Source: Lachnospiraceae bacterium YSB2008
GTDB taxonomy: Bacteria; Bacillota; Clostridia; Lachnospirales; Lachnospiraceae
Direction of reading: 5' to 3'
Length of the DNA: 64,000 nt
Assembly: GCA_000687655.1 (NCBI GenBank)
Contig: JHWR01000008.1
Span: 1 to 64,000, forward strand
Part shown: positions 35,187 to 45,076 of the stretch, in pieces
Layout of the letters: each line of letters begins with the position of its first letter
Position numbering within the stretch: position 1 is the stretch's first letter
Translations under genes and position numbers: made by a program
Notes under the pieces: generated by a model
The model's input: the letters and a program-made list of their open reading frames with translations, nothing else
Databases searched by the model: none
What the model was told of the DNA's origin: nothing

Positions 35187-35621
35187 ATGAATTTTGTAGG
35201 TTTAATACTTAATGCGGCTGCTGCTGCAGGACAGGACGGACAGACAGGACAGGCAGGCAGCTCAAGCATTATAATGATGGTTATCTTCTGGGCAATACTT
35301 ATAGCAGGACTTTATTTCCTCATGATAAAGCCTCAGAAGAAGCAGGCTAAGCAGCAGGAAGATATGCAGAATTCTCTGGAGCCTGGTGACAGCATCATGA
35401 CAACAAGTGGATTCTACGGAACAGTTCTCGATGTTGAAGAAGATACTGTAATCGTTGAGTTCGGTAATAACAAGAACTGCCGTATTCCTATGCACAGAAA
35501 GGCTATCGCAGAGGTAGAGAAGGCAGGAACAGCTGTAGCAGGTAAGGAAAAGGAAGAAGAATCTTCAGATTCTGATAAGAAGAAAAAGGATAAAAAGGAA
35601 AAGAAGGAAAAGGATGCGTAG
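35187..35621 (+). CDS. yajC: Preprotein translocase accessory subunit YajC
   Basis: Small single-pass membrane protein associated with SecDF. Seen: a short Ala/Gly/Gln N-terminus, one membrane segment (SIIMMVIFWAILIAGLYFLMI, about residues 27-47), then KPQKKQAKQQEDMQNSLEPGD and GFYGTVLDVEEDTVIVEFGNN, the standard YajC region. The C-terminus is an unusually long Lys/Glu/Asp tail. Its ATG follows the tgt stop directly, and its end overlaps the next lipoprotein gene by 8 bases. Confidence 0.93.
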   Translation: MNFVGLILNAAAAAGQDGQTGQAGSSSIIMMVIFWAILIAGLYFLMIKPQKKQAKQQEDMQNSLEPGDSIMTTSGFYGTVLDVEEDTVIVEFGNNKNCRIPMHRKAIAEVEKAGTAVAGKEKEEESSDSDKKKKDKKEKKEKDA

Positions 35622-36396
35622 AAGTTTAAGAAAGAAAATTTCATATGTACTTCTGATAGGCTTGATCATGACAGCTCTTACCGGCTGTTTAGATAAAGAA
35701 AAGGATGAACCGTACGTTTCACCAAACTTCCAGAATCCGGATGATAAGGTGGAATCCACAGCAGGTGACGCTAAGGATGTAGACGAGCTTATGGGTAAGG
35801 CTACAACCGGTGATGCCAAGTTTGATGAGAGCAAGGTTAATACGGCATCGTTTGGTGATGCTGAGGCTAAATACGGCGACAGGACCAAGATGATAAGCGG
35901 ATTCATTGATGGTAATACATATTACAATTATCAGATGGATCTTAAGATCACAACAAATGGTGATACATGGCGTATTTATGATGCTGAGAAGACTGCTGAG
36001 GTTACAGGTGTTGAGCAGAGTGATATCGAAGCTTTCTGGAATGGCTCGATGAGCCCTTATGAGCAGGAGATATCTTACTGTGCAATAATCCATAATTATG
36101 ATACAGCGTCAAGCATAATAGTTTCTTATTTTAATCCTAAGTCATACAGAATAGTGGATATGTCTCCTGAGTATTATCTGGAGATTACAAAGAAGCAGTA
36201 TGAGGGTGCGGAGCTTTCAAATGTAGAGTTCCTCAATCAGACTTATGCACTTCTTGATATTCCGGCTTCTGAGACAAGAGGAAGACAGCTTCAGTACGTT
36301 ATAGAGAAAGATGATCTGTACTTCATTATAACTATAACGCTCAAGGAAGATATGTCACTTGAGGAAGCTATGAACGTTATTTCAACGGCATATTAA
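35614..36396 (+). CDS. Lipoprotein of unknown function
   Basis: 260 residues with a basic N-terminus, a hydrophobic signal segment and lipobox LTGC (Cys at about residue 25), so it should be anchored on the outer face of the membrane by Lgt. The mature protein has an Asp/Lys-rich spacer with repeated (T)GDAK motifs (STAGDAKD, TTGDAKF, SFGDAEA) and then a globular part with YNYQMDLKITTNGDTWRIYD. No family recognised. It overlaps yajC by 8 bases, so it is translationally coupled to a Sec-associated gene. Confidence 0.75.
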   Translation: MRRSLRKKISYVLLIGLIMTALTGCLDKEKDEPYVSPNFQNPDDKVESTAGDAKDVDELMGKATTGDAKFDESKVNTASFGDAEAKYGDRTKMISGFIDGNTYYNYQMDLKITTNGDTWRIYDAEKTAEVTGVEQSDIEAFWNGSMSPYEQEISYCAIIHNYDTASSIIVSYFNPKSYRIVDMSPEYYLEITKKQYEGAELSNVEFLNQTYALLDIPASETRGRQLQYVIEKDDLYFIITITLKEDMSLEEAMNVISTAY

Positions 36397-36414
36397 GATT
36401 AGGGGGTGTTACTT

Positions 36415-37434
36415 TTGGAGAAGATTCACGAGACAGTTGTCAATAGTAATGTAAATGTAGGAAAGGCTGCCATCATAGGATGTGGCTTCGTTGGTTCATC
36501 AACAGCTTTCGCTCTTATGGAAAGCGGACTTTTCAAAGAACTTGTTCTTATAGATTATGATCACGCAAAGGCTGAAGGTGAGGCTATGGATATAAGCCAT
36601 GGCATTCCATTTTCAAAGCCTATGGAAGTATATGCAGGTGACTATGATGATATAGCTGATGCAGCTATCATTATCATTACTGCAGGTGCTGCGCAGAAGC
36701 CGGGCGAGACAAGACTCCAGCTGGTGCAGAAGAATGTTGCCATAATGAAGAGCATCATTCCTGAGATCGTAAAGAGAAAATGCGAAGGCGTGCTTCTTAT
36801 AGTATCGAACCCTGTAGATATACTTACTTATGCAGCTCAGAAGCTTTCAGGCTTCCCTGTTGAGAGAGTTATCGGTTCAGGTACTGTACTTGATACTGCA
36901 AGACTGAAATATATGCTCGGTGAGCATCTTGACGTTGACAGCAGAACAATACATGCATTTATCATCGGTGAGCATGGAGACAGTGAGCTCGCTGCATGGA
37001 GCAGTGCTACTGTATCAGGTGTGCCGCTTTCAAGATTCTGTGAGATGAGAGGTCATTTCAATCATGATGAATCTGAAAGACACATTCAGGAGATGGTAAA
37101 GAACAGCGCATATGAGATCATAAACAGAAAGAAGGCAACTTACTACGGTGTTGCCATGGCTGTAAGACGTATATGTGAGGTTATTATCCGTGATGAGAAG
37201 TCTATACTTTCTGTATCTAGCCTTATGCAGGGTGAGTATGGTCTGTCAGATATCTGTCTTTCAATGCCTTCAATAGTAGGTGCAAACGGTGTTGAGGAGA
37301 AGATTCCTGTATCACTTGATCAGGAAGAAATTACAAAGCTTATGCAGTCAGCAGCTGCTCTTAAAGAAATAGCTGCAACACTTGACCTTTCAATGCCTGA
37401 GATTGAAAACGGCGCAGACGGAAGTGAAGAGTAA
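36415..37434 (+). CDS. ldh: L-lactate dehydrogenase
   Basis: NAD-dependent enzyme reducing pyruvate to L-lactate. Seen: Rossmann segment AAIIGCGFVGSSTAFAL, TAGAAQKPGETRLQLVQKN with the substrate-loop Gln-Lys-Pro-Gly-Glu-Thr-Arg, IVSNPVDILTY, and the catalytic GEHGDSELAAWS (His) near residue 186. Start TTG 36415 is eight bases behind AGGGGG; a GTG at 36406 is in frame but inside that ribosome site. The C-terminus carries about 15 extra acidic residues. A fermentative, lactate-producing metabolism fits. Confidence 0.95.
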   Translation: MEKIHETVVNSNVNVGKAAIIGCGFVGSSTAFALMESGLFKELVLIDYDHAKAEGEAMDISHGIPFSKPMEVYAGDYDDIADAAIIIITAGAAQKPGETRLQLVQKNVAIMKSIIPEIVKRKCEGVLLIVSNPVDILTYAAQKLSGFPVERVIGSGTVLDTARLKYMLGEHLDVDSRTIHAFIIGEHGDSELAAWSSATVSGVPLSRFCEMRGHFNHDESERHIQEMVKNSAYEIINRKKATYYGVAMAVRRICEVIIRDEKSILSVSSLMQGEYGLSDICLSMPSIVGANGVEEKIPVSLDQEEITKLMQSAAALKEIAATLDLSMPEIENGADGSEE

Positions 37435-38189
37435 TGAAATTCGTATCATGGAATGTAAATGGAATAAGAGCCTGTGTAAATAAAGGTTTTATCGATTCAT
37501 TTAATGAAATGGACGCTGATATCTTCTGTATCCAGGAAAGTAAGATGCAGGAGGGACAGCTGAAGATGGATCTTCCGGGATATCACCAGTACTGGAATTT
37601 TGCCAAGAGAAAAGGATATTCAGGTACCGCGATATTTACAAAGAAGGAACCGCTTCAGGTCATAAATGGAATGGGCTTAGAGGAGCATGATCAGGAAGGA
37701 AGACTTATCACTCTTGATATGGGTGATTATTACTTCATTACTGTATACGTTCCTAATTCCCAGAATGAACTTAAGAGACTTGATTATAGAATGAGCTGGG
37801 AAGATGATTTCCGTGCATATGTATCCAAGCTTGACAGTGAGAAGCCTGTCATAATATGCGGTGATATGAATGTTGCTCATGAGGAGATAGATCTTAAGAA
37901 TCCTGCTACGAACCATATGAGTGCAGGTTTCTCTGATGAGGAGAGAGCAAAGATGACTGAACTCCTTGGGGCAGGTTTCACAGATTCATTCAGATATCTG
38001 TATCCTGACACAGTAGATGCTTATTCATGGTGGTCATACAGAATGAAAGCCAGAGAGAGGAATGTCGGCTGGCGTATAGATTATTTCCTTGTATCAGATC
38101 GTATAGCAGAAAAGATAGAAGATTCTAAGATTCTTCCGGACGTTATGGGATCGGATCATTGTCCGGTTGAACTCGATATAACATTGTAA
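37434..38189 (+). CDS. xth: Exodeoxyribonuclease III / AP endonuclease
   Basis: Class II AP endonuclease of the exonuclease III family in base-excision repair. Seen: FVSWNVNGIRACVNKGF, FCIQESKMQEG (catalytic Glu), YFITVYVPNSQNELKRLDYR, VIICGDMNVAHEEIDLKNP (Asp/Asn) and the final GSDHCPVELDI (Asp-His). 251 residues, family length. Its ATG overlaps the ldh stop (TAATG). A terminator lies 60 bases downstream. Confidence 0.97.
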   Translation: MKFVSWNVNGIRACVNKGFIDSFNEMDADIFCIQESKMQEGQLKMDLPGYHQYWNFAKRKGYSGTAIFTKKEPLQVINGMGLEEHDQEGRLITLDMGDYYFITVYVPNSQNELKRLDYRMSWEDDFRAYVSKLDSEKPVIICGDMNVAHEEIDLKNPATNHMSAGFSDEERAKMTELLGAGFTDSFRYLYPDTVDAYSWWSYRMKARERNVGWRIDYFLVSDRIAEKIEDSKILPDVMGSDHCPVELDITL

Positions 38190-38221
38190 ATGATGTTAAT
38201 AGAATCTTTAGGAAATATGGT

Positions 38222-38250
38222 TTGACAACGCTAATCATAATAATTATACT
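38222..38250 (+). promoter_or_regulatory. Near-consensus sigma-A promoter overlapping a terminator
   Basis: Perfect TTGACA (38222-38227), 17-bp spacer, TATACT (38245-38250). The -10 overlaps the first bases of the terminator stem that follows, so the transcript would start inside the left arm. It probably drives the acyl-CoA ligase and fabF. Confidence 0.8.
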
Positions 38251-38283
38251 AGACGTAGTTTTCAAAACTACGTCTAGTTTTTT
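38248..38283 (+). terminator. Terminator after xth
   Basis: ACTAGACGTAGTTTT (38248-38262) and AAAACTACGTCTAGT (38264-38278) form a 15-bp perfect inverted repeat around one base, followed by a T-run. Effective loop size is larger after opening the A-T pairs. Confidence 0.92.
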
Positions 38284-38324
38284 GACGCGGAATCAACGTT
38301 TTAAAGAGCTTTAGGGAGTCTGAC

Positions 38325-40019
38325 ATGGGTTTAGAGTGGAAAGATGAAGAAGGAGTAGCCGGTAAATATATATCATCGCAAAAAGATGAAAAAGGCGCGC
38401 TTCATGATATAAAGTTTAAGGATACGGAGAAGTTTAACTTTGCATTTGACATTGTCGATGTCCTTGCAAAGAAATGTCCTGATAAGACAGCTATGCTTCA
38501 TATCTCCAAGGATGGAAAAGAGAGAAGACTTACCTTCAGGGATATGATGGTATATTCGAACAAGATAGCAAACTATCTTCAGTTTCTTGGTATTAAGAAA
38601 GGGGACAGAGTACTTCTGGTCCTTAAAAGGCATTATCAGTTCTGGTTTACTATCCTTGCGCTTCACAAGATAGGCGCTATAGCAATACCTGCATCATTCC
38701 TTCTTACCAGAAAAGATTTCGAATACCGTTTTAAGGCCGCTGATGTTAATGCAGTAGTGGTTACATCAGATGGCGAGGTTTCAAAAGAGATAGATAAGGC
38801 ACTTCGTAACTATGATGGCATGAAAGTGAAGATCATGGTCGGTGCAAGTAAGCCGGGCTGGAGTTCACTCAATAAAGAGATCAAGTATTTCTCACAGCAT
38901 TTTAATAGGAGTGCGGCATCTGCAGGCGGCGATGACCCTATGCTTATGTTCTTTACTTCAGGAACTACAGCATATCCTAAGATCGCCATGCATAATTTCA
39001 AATATCCGCTTGGGCACTATATAACAGCCAAGTACTGGCATCAGGTTGATCCTGAAGGCATTCATCTTGCCATAAGCGATACCGGATGGGGCAAGGCTCT
39101 CTGGGGCAAGCTCTATGGACAGTGGCTCTGTGAAGCAGCAGTGTTTACATATGATTACGATGATTTCTATGCGAAAGAGATCCTTTCGATGATGGAGAAG
39201 TATAAGATTACTACATTCTGTGCACCACCTACAGTATACAGAGTCATGGTTCATCTTGACCTCTCAAAGTATGATCTTTCAGCTCTTCAGAATGTTACAA
39301 CTGCGGGAGAAGCTCTTAATCCAGAGATATTCTATAAGTTTAAGAAGGCAACAGGACTTAATATCATGGAAGGCTTCGGTCAGACAGAGACTACCCTTAC
39401 AGTATGTAATCTTAAGGGAACAAAACCTAAGCCTGGTTCCATGGGTAAACCAAGCCCTGCTTATGATATAAGCATCATGAGACCTGACGGAACTATATGT
39501 GATGTAAATGAAACGGGAGAGGTTGTAGTAAACTATTCAAAGGGCTTCCCGAACGGCCTTTTCATGGGATATTACCTGGATGATGAAAAGACTATTTCAG
39601 TCATGCATGATGGATTTTATCATACCGGAGATACGGCTTATGTGGACAACGATGGCTATTTGTGGTATGTTGGGAGGGTTGACGACATCATCAAGTCAGC
39701 CGGTTACAGAGTCGGTCCATTTGAAATTGAGAATGAGATAATGAAGCTTCCTTATGTTCTGGAGTGCGCTGTTACGAGCGTGCCTGATAAGATCAGAGGA
39801 CAGGCTATCAAGGCAACTATCGTTCTTACGGATGGAACTGAGAAGACAGAGGAGCGTAGGAAGGATGTCATGAAATTCCTTCGTGCCAATCTTGCTTCAT
39901 ACAAGAGACCTAAGCTGGTTGAATTTGTTGATGAGTTACCAAAGACTACCAGTGGAAAGGTCCGTCGTGCAGAAGTAAGAGAAAACGACTGGAACAAGGG
40001 AAGAGGAAATGCAGAATAA
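38325..40019 (+). CDS. AMP-forming acyl-CoA synthetase (medium-chain/acetyl-CoA synthetase-like)
   Basis: ANL-superfamily ligase activating a carboxylic acid to acyl-AMP and then acyl-CoA. Seen: FTSGTTAYPKIAMH near residues 210-223 (P-loop), GFGQTETTLTV near 345, TGDTAYVDNDGYLWYVGRVDDIIKSAGYRVGPFEIE near 430-465, and the C-terminal catalytic Lys region LPKTTSGKVRRAE. 564 residues. The overall form is closest to medium-chain or acetate-type ligases; the substrate cannot be told by eye. It overlaps fabF by 11 bases, so the two probably work together. Confidence 0.9.
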   Translation: MGLEWKDEEGVAGKYISSQKDEKGALHDIKFKDTEKFNFAFDIVDVLAKKCPDKTAMLHISKDGKERRLTFRDMMVYSNKIANYLQFLGIKKGDRVLLVLKRHYQFWFTILALHKIGAIAIPASFLLTRKDFEYRFKAADVNAVVVTSDGEVSKEIDKALRNYDGMKVKIMVGASKPGWSSLNKEIKYFSQHFNRSAASAGGDDPMLMFFTSGTTAYPKIAMHNFKYPLGHYITAKYWHQVDPEGIHLAISDTGWGKALWGKLYGQWLCEAAVFTYDYDDFYAKEILSMMEKYKITTFCAPPTVYRVMVHLDLSKYDLSALQNVTTAGEALNPEIFYKFKKATGLNIMEGFGQTETTLTVCNLKGTKPKPGSMGKPSPAYDISIMRPDGTICDVNETGEVVVNYSKGFPNGLFMGYYLDDEKTISVMHDGFYHTGDTAYVDNDGYLWYVGRVDDIIKSAGYRVGPFEIENEIMKLPYVLECAVTSVPDKIRGQAIKATIVLTDGTEKTEERRKDVMKFLRANLASYKRPKLVEFVDELPKTTSGKVRRAEVRENDWNKGRGNAE

Positions 40020-41268
40020 AGAAAAAGTGGTTATTACAGGACTCGGAGCAGTTACACCTCTGGGAACAGGAGTGGATAAGTTCTGGGATAACCTCATAGC
40101 GGGCAAATCAGGTATTGCAACCATTACCAAGTTTGACGTTACAGATCTTCCGGTGCAGTTTGCCGGGGAGGTAAAGGATTTCAATCCTGAAGATTACATG
40201 GATAAGAAACAGGCCCGTGAGATGGAGACCTTCATGCAGTATGGATTTGCTGCAGCAGACGAAGCAATGAAAAATGCAGGTCTCACTATGGATGAAAACG
40301 GAGAGTATCCTATTCCAAGAGCAAGGATAGGTGTTGTATTCGGAACAGTATTTGCAGGTATCGCAAATGTAGCTGATTCCCAGGACAAGCTTTCAACAGG
40401 AAGAGCAAGCCGTATAAATCCAAGATTCATAACAAAGATAATCGGTAATATAGGCGCTGCCCAGATAGCTATAGCTAAGAAACTTCAGGGGCCGAGCCTT
40501 ACAGTTTCAACAGCATGTTCATCAGGTATTGATGCAATCACAACAGGTAACATGCTAATAGAATCAGATATGGCAGATATTGTTATCTGCGTTGGTGCAG
40601 AAGCAGCTAACTGTCCGCTTACAATAGAGGGACTTTCAGCACTCCATGCACTTTCACACAGAAATGATGAACCTGAAACAGCAAGCCGTCCATTTGACGT
40701 TGACAGAGACGGATTCGTTATGGGCGAGGGAAGCGGAGCTGTTATCATAGAGAAGCTTTCCGTAGCAGAGAAGAGAGGCGCTAAAATCCGTGCTGAACTG
40801 CTCGGCTGCTCAAATGGAACAGACGGTTTCCATGTTACAAGTCCTCATCCGGATGGAATAGGTGCAGTAGCTACCATGAAGGGTGCTATGGAGGCAGCCG
40901 GTATTGAGGCGACATCAGTTGACTACATAAACGCACACGGAACCTCAACACCTAAGGGAGACACCATAGAGGTTAAGGCTATAAAGAGCCTCTTCGGAGA
41001 TCATGCGAAGAAGCTGGCTGTTTCTTCAACAAAGGCTTCCATGGGACATCTTATGGGTGCCGGCGGAGTTGTAGAGACTATCGTCTGTGTCAAAGCCGTA
41101 GAGGAAGATATCCTTCCACCTACAATAAATCAGTTCACACCTGATCCTGAGTGTGACCTCGACTTCGTACCTAACGAAGCAAGAAAGAGTGAAGTAAACA
41201 TCGCAATGTGTAATGCCTTCGGATTCGGGGGACAGAACGCAAGCGTGCTTGTTGGAAAATATAAATAA
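40009..41268 (+). CDS. fabF: 3-oxoacyl-ACP synthase II (KAS II)
   Basis: Condensing enzyme of fatty-acid synthesis. Seen: VVITGLGAVTPLGTGVDKFW at the N-terminus, catalytic Cys in TVSTACSSGIDAI near residue 168, His in NAHGTSTPKGD near 310 and His in KASMGHLMGAGG near 347; the triad is complete. 419 residues. It stands away from other fab genes, coupled to an acyl-CoA ligase, so it may be a second KAS with a dedicated substrate. AAGGGA lies about 6 bases before the ATG. Confidence 0.92.
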   Translation: MQNKEKVVITGLGAVTPLGTGVDKFWDNLIAGKSGIATITKFDVTDLPVQFAGEVKDFNPEDYMDKKQAREMETFMQYGFAAADEAMKNAGLTMDENGEYPIPRARIGVVFGTVFAGIANVADSQDKLSTGRASRINPRFITKIIGNIGAAQIAIAKKLQGPSLTVSTACSSGIDAITTGNMLIESDMADIVICVGAEAANCPLTIEGLSALHALSHRNDEPETASRPFDVDRDGFVMGEGSGAVIIEKLSVAEKRGAKIRAELLGCSNGTDGFHVTSPHPDGIGAVATMKGAMEAAGIEATSVDYINAHGTSTPKGDTIEVKAIKSLFGDHAKKLAVSSTKASMGHLMGAGGVVETIVCVKAVEEDILPPTINQFTPDPECDLDFVPNEARKSEVNIAMCNAFGFGGQNASVLVGKYK

Positions 41269-41273
41269 AATAC

Positions 41274-41301
41274 TTGCACTTTAGAGCGTTTGTGCTAGAA
41301 T
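41274..41301 (+). promoter_or_regulatory. Promoter of the pheST T-box leader
   Basis: TTGCAC (41274-41279), 16-bp spacer, TAGAAT (41296-41301), giving a start near 41308, about 300 bases before pheS. Confidence 0.65.
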
Positions 41302-41307
41302 AGTGCC

Positions 41308-41585
41308 TGTATTTTTTATAAGTAAATGCATTGATGGTGCACAAAGCATATGAGAAATCCGAACAGAGAGGCAGTGTCATCGGCTGGAAGCCTGCCGGGA
41401 AAGCTCTTATGTCATATTCACACCGGAGCAGTTCTTCTGAAATTAATAGTAGGGAGAAACGTGTATGGCGCGTCAGTCCATAATGAGAGCCGTAGCTTAT
41501 GATAGATATAAAAGAGCTTCGGAATTAGGGTGGTACCGCGGATTTATTCGTCCCTTCGCACTTGTTGTGTGAAGGGACTTTTTTT
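41308..41585 (+). ncRNA. T-box riboswitch (phenylalanine specifier) controlling pheST
   Basis: The 338-base gap before pheS holds a complete T-box leader: stem I with the distal GGCTGGAAGCCTGCC region near 41381-41397, the candidate specifier UUC (Phe) in GCAGTTCTTCTGAA near 41430, the 14-base T-box core AGGGTGGTACCGCG at 41527-41540, and a terminator hairpin at 41550-41585. Uncharged tRNA-Phe would pair with the specifier and the T-box, favouring the antiterminator and transcription of pheS and pheT. The Phe assignment agrees with the downstream genes. Exact stem borders are approximate. Confidence 0.95.
41550..41585 (+). terminator. T-box attenuator terminator
   Basis: GTCCCTTC (41550-41557) pairs with GAAGGGAC (41571-41578), followed by seven Ts. 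It lies at the end of the T-box leader and competes with the antiterminator that includes the ACCGCGG segment. Confidence 0.93.
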
Positions 41586-41606
41586 CATTAACCAGGAGGA
41601 AAAGAA

Positions 41607-42626
41607 ATGGGAAAAACATTAGAGGAGATCAGAAAAGAGGCGGCTGAGAAGATCAGCTCATCAGCTACGGTTGAAGCTCTTGATGAGATCAGGGTATCTA
41701 TTCTCGGTAAGAAGGGTGAACTGACTCAGATTCTTAAGAGCATGAAGGACATCGCACCTGAGGAACGTCCAAAGGTAGGACAGATGGTAAATGAAGTGCG
41801 AGCTATGCTTGAGGAAAACATTGAAGCTAAGAAGAAAGAGCTTAACAGAAAGCTTCTTACAGAAAAAATGAAGAGAGAGACTATAGATGTTACTCTTCCG
41901 GGAACAAAACTTATGAGAGGTCATAAGCATCCTAACCAGATAGCCCTTGAGGACCTTGAGAAGGTATTCATTGGTATGGGTTATGAGGTTGTTGAAGGAC
42001 CTGAGGTTGAATTTGACCGTTATAATTTCGAGCTTCTGAACATACCTGCAAATCACCCTGCAAAGGATGAGCAGGATACATTTTATATTACAAAGGATAT
42101 ACTCCTTCGTACCCAGACTTCTTCAGTACAGGCAAGAATCATGGAACAGGGTAAGCTTCCTATCAAGATCATATCACCGGGAAGAGTATTCCGTTCTGAT
42201 GAAGTTGATGCTACACATTCACCTTCATTCCATCAGGTTGAGGGCCTGGTTGTAGACAAAGGCATTACAATGGCTGATCTTAAAGGAACACTTGATCAGT
42301 TTGCAAAGAATTTCTTCGGACCTGAGACAAAGACTAAGCTGCGTCCGCATCACTTCCCATTTACAGAGCCGTCAGCAGAGGTTGATGTAACATGTTTCAA
42401 GTGCCATGGTAAGGGCTGTTCAGTATGTAAGGGCTCAGGCTGGATAGAGATTCTCGGATGCGGTATGGTTCATCCTCACGTTCTTGAAATGTGTGGCATA
42501 GATCCGAATGAGTATTCAGGTTTTGCGTTCGGTATAGGACTTGAGAGAGTTGCACTCCTTAAGTACGAGATAGATGACATGAGACTTCTGTATGAGAATG
42601 ATATAAGATTCTTAAAGCAGTTCTAG
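41607..42626 (+). CDS. pheS: Phenylalanyl-tRNA synthetase alpha subunit
   Basis: Catalytic subunit of the alpha2-beta2 class II synthetase. Seen: N-terminal coiled coil (residues about 1-85), motif 2-like RVFRSDEVDATHSPSFHQVEGL near residue 195, PFTEPSAEVDVTC near 250, and motif 3 GFAFGIGLERVALLKYEIDDMRLL at the end. A CFKCHGKGCSVCKGSGW stretch (four Cys) near 260 is normal in Firmicutes. 339 residues. AGGAGGAAAAGAA precedes the ATG. Expression is controlled by the T-box upstream. Confidence 0.98.
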   Translation: MGKTLEEIRKEAAEKISSSATVEALDEIRVSILGKKGELTQILKSMKDIAPEERPKVGQMVNEVRAMLEENIEAKKKELNRKLLTEKMKRETIDVTLPGTKLMRGHKHPNQIALEDLEKVFIGMGYEVVEGPEVEFDRYNFELLNIPANHPAKDEQDTFYITKDILLRTQTSSVQARIMEQGKLPIKIISPGRVFRSDEVDATHSPSFHQVEGLVVDKGITMADLKGTLDQFAKNFFGPETKTKLRPHHFPFTEPSAEVDVTCFKCHGKGCSVCKGSGWIEILGCGMVHPHVLEMCGIDPNEYSGFAFGIGLERVALLKYEIDDMRLLYENDIRFLKQF

Positions 42627-42642
42627 GAAAGGAGAGAGAAAG

Positions 42643-45075
42643 ATGAATACACCTATTTCATGGATAAAAGCATATGTTCCTGATCTTGATGTTGAACCTC
42701 AGGAATTCGTTGATAAGATTACTCTTTCCGGATCTCACGTTGAGAATTATGTAAGATACGATAAGAATCTTGAGAAGATAGTAGTCGGAAAGATACTTGA
42801 GATCAAGAAGCACCCTGATGCTGACAAGCTGGTTGTCTGCCAGGTAGATGTTGGGGAGGATGCTCCGATTCAGATAGTTACAGGTGCTCCAAATTTAAAA
42901 GAGGGAGATCTTGTTCCTACTGTTCTTGATGGTGGACGTGTAGCCGGCGGTCATGACGGCGGAGAACTTCCTCCTGAAGGAATCAAGATTAAGAAGGGTA
43001 AGCTCAGAGGAGTTGAGTCCTTTGGTATGATGTGTGCTATAGAAGAACTCGGTTCATCAAGAGATATGTATCCGGAAGCTCCGGAAGACGGCGTTTATAT
43101 CTTCCCTGAAGATTCAGAAGTTAAGCCGGGTGATGATGCTGTAAAGGCTCTCGGTCTTGATGATGTAAATGTAGAGTATGAGATTACTTCAAACAGAGTT
43201 GACTGCTTCTCAATTATCGGTATGGCAAGAGAAGCTGCCGTTACATTTGACCTTCCATTTTATCCTCCTGTTGTTGAGGTTAAGGAAGAAGGAACTGAGA
43301 AATCATCTGATTATATCGATGTTGAGATTCAGGCTCCTGATCTTTGCAAGAGATATATCGGACGTGTTGTTAAGGATATCAAGATTGGACCTTCACCAAA
43401 ATGGATGCAGCAGAGACTTCGTGCTCAGGGCATACGTTCCATTAACAATATAGTTGATATAACAAACTATATCATGGAAGAATACGGTCAGCCTATGCAT
43501 GCTTTCGACCTGTCCACTATTGCAGGTAATAAGATTATCGTAAAGAGAGCGCAGGATGGCGAGAAGTTTGTAACTCTTGACGGTCAGGAGAGAACACTCG
43601 ACAGCGATATGCTTATGATATGTGATGCTGAGAAGCCGGTAGCGCTTGCAGGTATCATGGGTGGTGAGAATTCCATGGTAACAGAAGGTATGACTACACT
43701 TCTTTTCGAAGCAGCTACATTTGACGGAACAAATATAAGACTTTCTTCAAAGAGAGTAGGTCTTCGTACTGAGAGCTCAAGTACTTTTGAGAAGGGACTT
43801 GATCCTAACCTTGCTGAGGAAGCTATCAACCGTGCATGCCAGCTCGTAGAAGAGATGGGCGCCGGTACAGTTCTTAAGGGAATGGTTGATGTTTATCCTG
43901 AACCTGTTTCAGCATGGACACTTCCATTTGAGCCTGAAAAGATGAACGCTCTTCTCGGAACAGATATTCCTGCAGAGAAGATGCTTTACATTTTCGACAG
44001 ACTCGGACTTAAGATTGATGATGCAAAGACTACACTTACTATTCCTACATACAGACAGGATCTTCGCTGCATGGCTGATCTTGCTGAGGAAGTTGCAAGA
44101 TTCTATGGATATGACAATATACCTACGACTCTTCCGGGAACCAATGCAGGTATCGGTGGAGTTCAGTACAGTGAGTTTATAGCAGATATTACAAGAAACA
44201 TAGTTCTCGCAAATGGATTCTCACAGGGTATGAGCTATTCATTTGAAAGTCCAAAGGTATTTGATAAGCTTCTTATCCCTGAGGACAGTGAATATCGTAA
44301 TGCTGTTAAGATAAGCAATCCTCTTGGTGAGGACTTCAGTATAATGAGAACAGTATCCTTAAATGGAATGCTCACTTCGCTTGCTACGAATTACAACAGA
44401 CGTAACAAGAATGTAAGACTTTTCGAACTGGGAAATGTTTATATTCCTAAGAGCCTTCCTTTGACAGAGCTTCCGGAAGAGAAGAATACTCTGACACTTG
44501 CTATGTATGGTGATGGCGATTTCTTCACTATGAAGGGTGTTGTTGAAGAGATAACTGAGAAGCTTGGTTTTGCTAAGAATGTAGATTATGTACCTGTATC
44601 TGAGTATCCATTCCTTCATCCAGGCAGACAGGCTAAGGTTATGCTCGGTGACAAACTTTTGGGTTATATAGGACAGATACATCCTGAAGTTGTAATGAAC
44701 TATGACATGAAGGGCGATGTTTACGCAGCAGTTCTTGATATGCCGGCAATTACTAAGTTCGCTGACTTCAATATCAAGTATGTTGGTGTAACCAAGTTCC
44801 CTGGAAGTACAAGAGATCTTTCACTTCTCTGTGATAAGAGTGTATTTGTTGGACAGATTGAGAAGATCATATCAAAGAGCGCAGGTAAGCTTCTTGAAGA
44901 GATCAAGCTCTTCGATGTTTATGAAGGCGAGCGCATTGCTGCCGACAAGAAGTCTGTTGCATTTTCACTTCTTTTCAGAGCTCCTGACAGAACTCTTTCA
45001 GATGCAGAAGTTAATGCTGCAGTTGAGAAGATACTTAAGGCTCTGTCTGCAGAGGGTATCGAATTAAGGGCATAA
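42643..45075 (+). CDS. pheT: Phenylalanyl-tRNA synthetase beta subunit
   Basis: Editing and tRNA-binding subunit. Seen: N-terminal tRNA-binding OB domain ([25 protein letters not shown]) near residues 45-70, B3/B4 editing region with [21 protein letters not shown]5 domain, catalytic-like core ([10 protein letters not shown]) and the C-terminal anticodon-binding ferredoxin-like fold ([23 protein letters not shown]). 810 residues, full length. It starts 16 bases after pheS with AAAGGAGAG, one operon with queA behind it. Confidence 0.98.
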   Translation: MNTPISWIKAYVPDLDVEPQEFVDKITLSGSHVENYVRYDKNLEKIVVGKILEIKKHPDADKLVVCQVDVGEDAPIQIVTGAPNLKEGDLVPTVLDGGRVAGGHDGGELPPEGIKIKKGKLRGVESFGMMCAIEELGSSRDMYPEAPEDGVYIFPEDSEVKPGDDAVKALGLDDVNVEYEITSNRVDCFSIIGMAREAAVTFDLPFYPPVVEVKEEGTEKSSDYIDVEIQAPDLCKRYIGRVVKDIKIGPSPKWMQQRLRAQGIRSINNIVDITNYIMEEYGQPMHAFDLSTIAGNKIIVKRAQDGEKFVTLDGQERTLDSDMLMICDAEKPVALAGIMGGENSMVTEGMTTLLFEAATFDGTNIRLSSKRVGLRTESSSTFEKGLDPNLAEEAINRACQLVEEMGAGTVLKGMVDVYPEPVSAWTLPFEPEKMNALLGTDIPAEKMLYIFDRLGLKIDDAKTTLTIPTYRQDLRCMADLAEEVARFYGYDNIPTTLPGTNAGIGGVQYSEFIADITRNIVLANGFSQGMSYSFESPKVFDKLLIPEDSEYRNAVKISNPLGEDFSIMRTVSLNGMLTSLATNYNRRNKNVRLFELGNVYIPKSLPLTELPEEKNTLTLAMYGDGDFFTMKGVVEEITEKLGFAKNVDYVPVSEYPFLHPGRQAKVMLGDKLLGYIGQIHPEVVMNYDMKGDVYAAVLDMPAITKFADFNIKYVGVTKFPGSTRDLSLLCDKSVFVGQIEKIISKSAGKLLEEIKLFDVYEGERIAADKKSVAFSLLFRAPDRTLSDAEVNAAVEKILKALSAEGIELRA

Positions 45076-45076
45076 T

